Assembly: GCA_037131165.1 (NCBI GenBank)
Contig: JBAXRO010000074.1
Coordinates: 1-8,775 of the forward strand
Direction: 5' to 3'
Length of the DNA stretch: 8,775 nucleotides
Source: WLNJ01 sp037131165
GTDB taxonomy: Bacteria > Actinomycetota > Thermoleophilia > Solirubrobacterales > Solirubrobacteraceae
Shown: positions 6,855-8,775 of the stretch, in pieces
How positions within the stretch are numbered: the first letter of the stretch is position 1
Layout: each line of letters opens with the position of its first letter
Made by a program: the position numbers and the translations under genes
Notes under the pieces: generated by a model
The model's input: the letters and a program-made list of their open reading frames with translations, nothing else
Databases searched by the model: none
What the model was told of the DNA's origin: nothing

Positions 6855-8086
6855 TGGCGCCCTTGGAGATCGCAGGTTCACACCACCACGAGCCGCCGGA
6901 AGGCGCCCTGTCTGACCCGATCGCCGCCGCTGCGTGGCTGGAGCGGGACGTCGTCGAGTCGCTACCGGCCGGCGGACTGGCCGCGCGCTTGGCCGAGGCC
7001 AAGGCGGTCGGTCGTCCGCTGCGAGTCAAGCTTGGCATCGACCCGACCGCTCCCGATATTCACCTCGGCTTCACTGTCGTCCTCGGGAAGCTCCGCGAGT
7101 TCCAGGAGCTTGGCCACACCGTTGTCCTGATCGTCGGCGACTGGACGGCGATGGTCGGCGACCCGAGCGGGCGGTCCGAGACCCGACCACAGTTGAGCCG
7201 CGAGGACATCGATCACAACGCCGCGACATTCGAGCAGCAGGCGATGAGCGTCCTGCGGCCTGACCGCCTCGAGGTACGTCGCAACGGGGAGTGGCTCGAT
7301 ATGCCGCTGGAGCGACTCTTCGACCTCCTGAGGATGGTGACCGTGGCCCAAGTGACGGAGCGGGATGACATCTCCAACCGGCTTGCCTCCGGCACGCCGG
7401 TAAGCCTGCTGGAACTTCTCTACCCGGTCCTTCAGGGCTACGACTCGGTCGCAATCGAGGCGGACGTTGAGCTGGGTGGCACCGATCAGCACTTCAATCT
7501 GCTGCTCGGAAGGCAGCTCCAGAAGCACTTTGGCCAGGCAGAGCAGGTCGCAATCGAGATGCCGATTCTCGTCGGCCTTGACGGAGAGCGGAAGATGTCG
7601 AAGAGCCTCGGCAACTACATCGGAGTTACCGAGGGGGCCGAGGACTTCTATGGCAAGACACTGAGCATTCCGGATGGGGCGATCGCCGAGTGGTCCAGGA
7701 TGCTGCTGGGCAGGCTCCCTGATCCCGATCTCTCGGCCCGGGATGCCAAGCGGGCGCTCGCCCGGGAGCTGACTGACCGCTTCCGCGGGAACGGGGCCGG
7801 TGCGGAGGCCGAAGCCGCGTTCGACCGGAGGTTCATCGAGGGCGGCCTGCCCGAGGATGTCGAAGAGTGCCGCTGGTCGGTCGAGGGGGACGGGCCGGTC
7901 CACCTTCCTGCGTTCCTTGCAGCAGCGTTCGCGGTGTCACGGAGCGAGGCGAGGCGGGCAATCGCTGCAGGCGGGGTTCGGGTCGACGGCGAAGTGGTGG
8001 CGGAGCTCGATTTCCCCGTTGCTGCGCTTGACGGTCGAATCGTGCAGCTGGGCAAGCTCCGCTCGTGCCGCGCCTCGCTCGGCTGA
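6854..8086 (+). CDS. tyrS: Tyrosyl-tRNA synthetase (start codon uncertain)
   Basis: With the start used here the product has 410 residues, in the family range of about 400-430. This class I synthetase activates tyrosine with ATP and charges tRNA-Tyr as a dimer. Visible: RVKLGIDPTAPDIHLGF with the HIGH-equivalent at H70-L-G-F73, a GDPSGRSETRP loop, the tyrosine/adenylate pocket YPVLQGYD (190-197) and GGTDQ (208-212), a canonical KMSKS (247-251), and a C-terminal S4 RNA-binding domain (about 350-405). This layout matches the TyrZ-like bacterial subtype. Family homology begins near 6911, so several starts are possible: TTG 6854 (GAGGA at 6836-6840, spacing 13), TTG 6863, or CTG 6908 after GGAAGG. 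GTG 6791 is less likely because third-codon GC drops upstream of 6854 and it would leave no room for a promoter. The frame stays open far upstream, antisense to the PBP gene, which is not coding. The final Phe of HLGF is unusual. Confidence 0.95.
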   Translation: MAPLEIAGSHHHEPPEGALSDPIAAAAWLERDVVESLPAGGLAARLAEAKAVGRPLRVKLGIDPTAPDIHLGFTVVLGKLREFQELGHTVVLIVGDWTAMVGDPSGRSETRPQLSREDIDHNAATFEQQAMSVLRPDRLEVRRNGEWLDMPLERLFDLLRMVTVAQVTERDDISNRLASGTPVSLLELLYPVLQGYDSVAIEADVELGGTDQHFNLLLGRQLQKHFGQAEQVAIEMPILVGLDGERKMSKSLGNYIGVTEGAEDFYGKTLSIPDGAIAEWSRMLLGRLPDPDLSARDAKRALARELTDRFRGNGAGAEAEAAFDRRFIEGGLPEDVEECRWSVEGDGPVHLPAFLAAAFAVSRSEARRAIAAGGVRVDGEVVAELDFPVAALDGRIVQLGKLRSCRASLG

Positions 8087-8098
8087 GGGGGCCGGGGC

Positions 8099-8133
8099 GG
8101 ACCCTCGGGGTCCCAGCGACGGGATCATCCCGT
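8099..8133 (+). terminator. Tandem hairpins, possible tyrS terminator without U-tract
   Basis: Two perfect inverted repeats follow the tyrS stop by 12 nt. The first has 6-bp arms at 8099-8104 and 8108-8113 with loop TCG. The second has 6-bp arms at 8119-8124 and 8128-8133 with a 3-nt loop (the palindrome extends to 7 bases per arm around C8126). No T-run follows, so a classical intrinsic terminator is not met. U-less tandem hairpins have been proposed as terminators in actinobacteria. They could also be read through into the rRNA leader. Confidence 0.4.
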
Positions 8134-8173
8134 GCACGCCGGCTCGCAAGCCGCGAGTCCTGCCCGAACCCGC

Positions 8174-8179
8174 TACACT
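8174..8179 (+). promoter_or_regulatory. Candidate rRNA operon promoter -10 element
   Basis: TACACT fits the actinobacterial -10 pattern well and lies upstream of the boxA-like motif, as expected for an rrn promoter. A start near 8186 would give a leader of about 250 nt. No consensus -35 is found 16-19 nt upstream. The TTGACA at 8253-8258 matches a -35 consensus but has no suitable -10 at normal spacing and sits inside the boxA-like motif. Confidence 0.35.
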
Positions 8180-8191
8180 CCGCAATCCGCG

Positions 8192-8205
8192 CCGACTTCG
8201 GTCGG
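8192..8205 (+). promoter_or_regulatory. UUCG-capped stem-loop at the start of the rRNA leader
   Basis: Five perfect base pairs (CCGAC with GTCGG) close a TTCG loop with the C-G closing pair that makes cUUCGg tetraloops exceptionally stable. It would lie within about 20 nt of the 5' end of a transcript from the TACACT promoter candidate, where it could protect the leader RNA or help early folding. A termination role is less likely because only a mixed pyrimidine stretch follows. Confidence 0.45.
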
Positions 8206-8247
8206 TCGTGTCTTCTGCCCGGGTGTCCCCCGGATGAGTGGCACGGC

Positions 8248-8272
8248 GGTCTTTGACAACCCAGCAGCATGC
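8248..8272 (+). promoter_or_regulatory. boxA-like rRNA antitermination/processing motif
   Basis: The segment GGTCTTTGACAACCCAGCAG and the bases following it resemble the conserved rrn leader motif of Gram-positive bacteria (TGTTCTTTGAAAACT...CAGCA-like, remembered from Bacillus, Streptomyces and Mycobacterium leaders). BoxA in nascent rRNA binds NusB-S10 and lets polymerase resist Rho termination; it also takes part in 16S folding. It lies about 165 nt upstream of the 16S 5' end and downstream of a candidate promoter, the expected order. The match is by eye. Confidence 0.6.
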
Positions 8273-8285
8273 ATACAGCCGACCA

Positions 8286-8344
8286 CTCCGGTGGGAGGCG
8301 TATGCCCAAGTCCGACCACCGGAGGCGCCAGCGCCGACCGGTGG
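8286..8344 (+). promoter_or_regulatory. Three-segment inverted repeats able to form alternative hairpins
   Basis: Segment A (8286-8294, CTCCGGTGG), segment B (8316-8324, CCACCGGAG) and segment C (8338-8344, CCGGTGG) are mutually complementary around B. A pairs with B over 9 perfect base pairs with a 21-nt loop. B pairs with C over 7 base pairs and is extended inside by a 4-bp GGCG/CGCC stem with loop CCAG. Both pairings use the same bases of B, so they exclude one another. This is the layout of attenuators and other RNA switches. No T-run follows the B-C hairpin, so a Rho-independent attenuator is not supported. The region lies between boxA and 16S, so a co-transcriptional folding or processing role is an alternative. 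Confidence 0.5.
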
Positions 8345-8373
8345 CAGAGCAAGTAAATTGAGTTCGGCGGTGC

Positions 8374-8400
8374 GGACGCCCCTTTGTGTACTGGGCGTCC
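8374..8400 (+). promoter_or_regulatory. 8-bp hairpin just upstream of 16S rRNA
   Basis: GGACGCCC and GGGCGTCC form a perfect 8-bp stem around an 11-nt, relatively AU-rich loop (8382-8392). It ends 34 nt before the inferred mature 16S 5' end. It may be a leader processing structure or a folding guide. It is not followed by a T-run and should not terminate transcription. Confidence 0.5.
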
Positions 8401-8434
8401 CTCGAGTCACTGCCGGACACTCCGTTAGTAGTTC

Positions 8435-8775
<341 letters not shown>

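Larger units (their letters stand above)
8087..8434 (+). other. Gene-free rRNA operon leader region between tyrS and 16S rRNA
   Basis: These 348 bases contain no convincing protein gene or tRNA. They hold tandem inverted repeats just after the tyrS stop, a TACACT -10 candidate, a UUCG-capped stem-loop, a boxA-like motif, a three-segment inverted-repeat system and a final hairpin before 16S; each is listed separately. Short frames crossing the region run into the 16S gene or lack start signals and are not called. The order of elements fits a transcribed leader that recruits antitermination factors and helps 16S folding and processing. Confidence 0.7.

Noticed and set aside
6962..7903. 313-residue minus-strand frame opposite tyrS.
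   Set aside because: Antisense of conserved tyrS; no domain seen.
8253..8258. TTGACA as the -35 box of an rRNA promoter.
   Set aside because: No -10-like hexamer at 16-18 nt spacing, and the bases lie within a boxA-like motif.
8354..8359. TAAATT as a second rRNA promoter -10 box.
   Set aside because: No -35 box at usual spacing. It could be a weak promoter, but nothing else supports it.

Overview
The window reads as chromosomal housekeeping DNA from a high-GC actinobacterium. Codon third positions are strongly G/C, GTG and TTG starts occur, stop-start overlaps are GTGA, and the 16S rRNA 5' end begins with the actinobacterial-style TTCACGGAGAGTTTGATCC. The 16S sequence and gene content look closest to the deep-branching class Thermoleophilia (Solirubrobacterales-like). 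That placement is inference from memory and was not tested by a search.

Left part (1-4430, + strand): an amino-acid biosynthesis operon. It holds the 3' end of ilvE (branched-chain aminotransferase), cimA (citramalate synthase, the threonine-independent entry to isoleucine), a DegT/DnrJ/EryC1/StrS-type PLP aminotransferase of unknown substrate, and argH (argininosuccinate lyase). The first two junctions are 4-nt GTGA overlaps without a visible Shine-Dalgarno sequence, so translational coupling is likely. The third is a 13-nt gap with a possible internal promoter.

Middle part (4448-6778, - strand): a bifunctional class A penicillin-binding protein (GT51 transglycosylase plus transpeptidase) with a long Gly/Ser/Pro tail. 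It converges on argH with only 17 nt between stop codons and diverges from tyrS across a short shared promoter region.

Right part (about 6854-8775, + strand): tyrS (tyrosyl-tRNA synthetase), then about 350 nt of gene-free DNA, then the first ~340 nt of a 16S rRNA gene cut by the window end. The gene-free stretch looks like an rRNA operon leader: a candidate -10 box, a UUCG-capped stem-loop, a boxA-like motif, a three-segment set of inverted repeats that can fold in two mutually exclusive ways, and an 8-bp hairpin just before mature 16S.

No mobile element, CRISPR array, tRNA or defence/toxin system is visible. The most interesting non-coding signal is the rRNA leader architecture. The most interesting protein-level points are the HLGF variant of the TyrS HIGH signature, a two-cysteine insert in the PBP glycosyltransferase domain, and a nucleotide-sugar-type aminotransferase inside an Ile/Arg operon. 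None of these is proven to be a new system.
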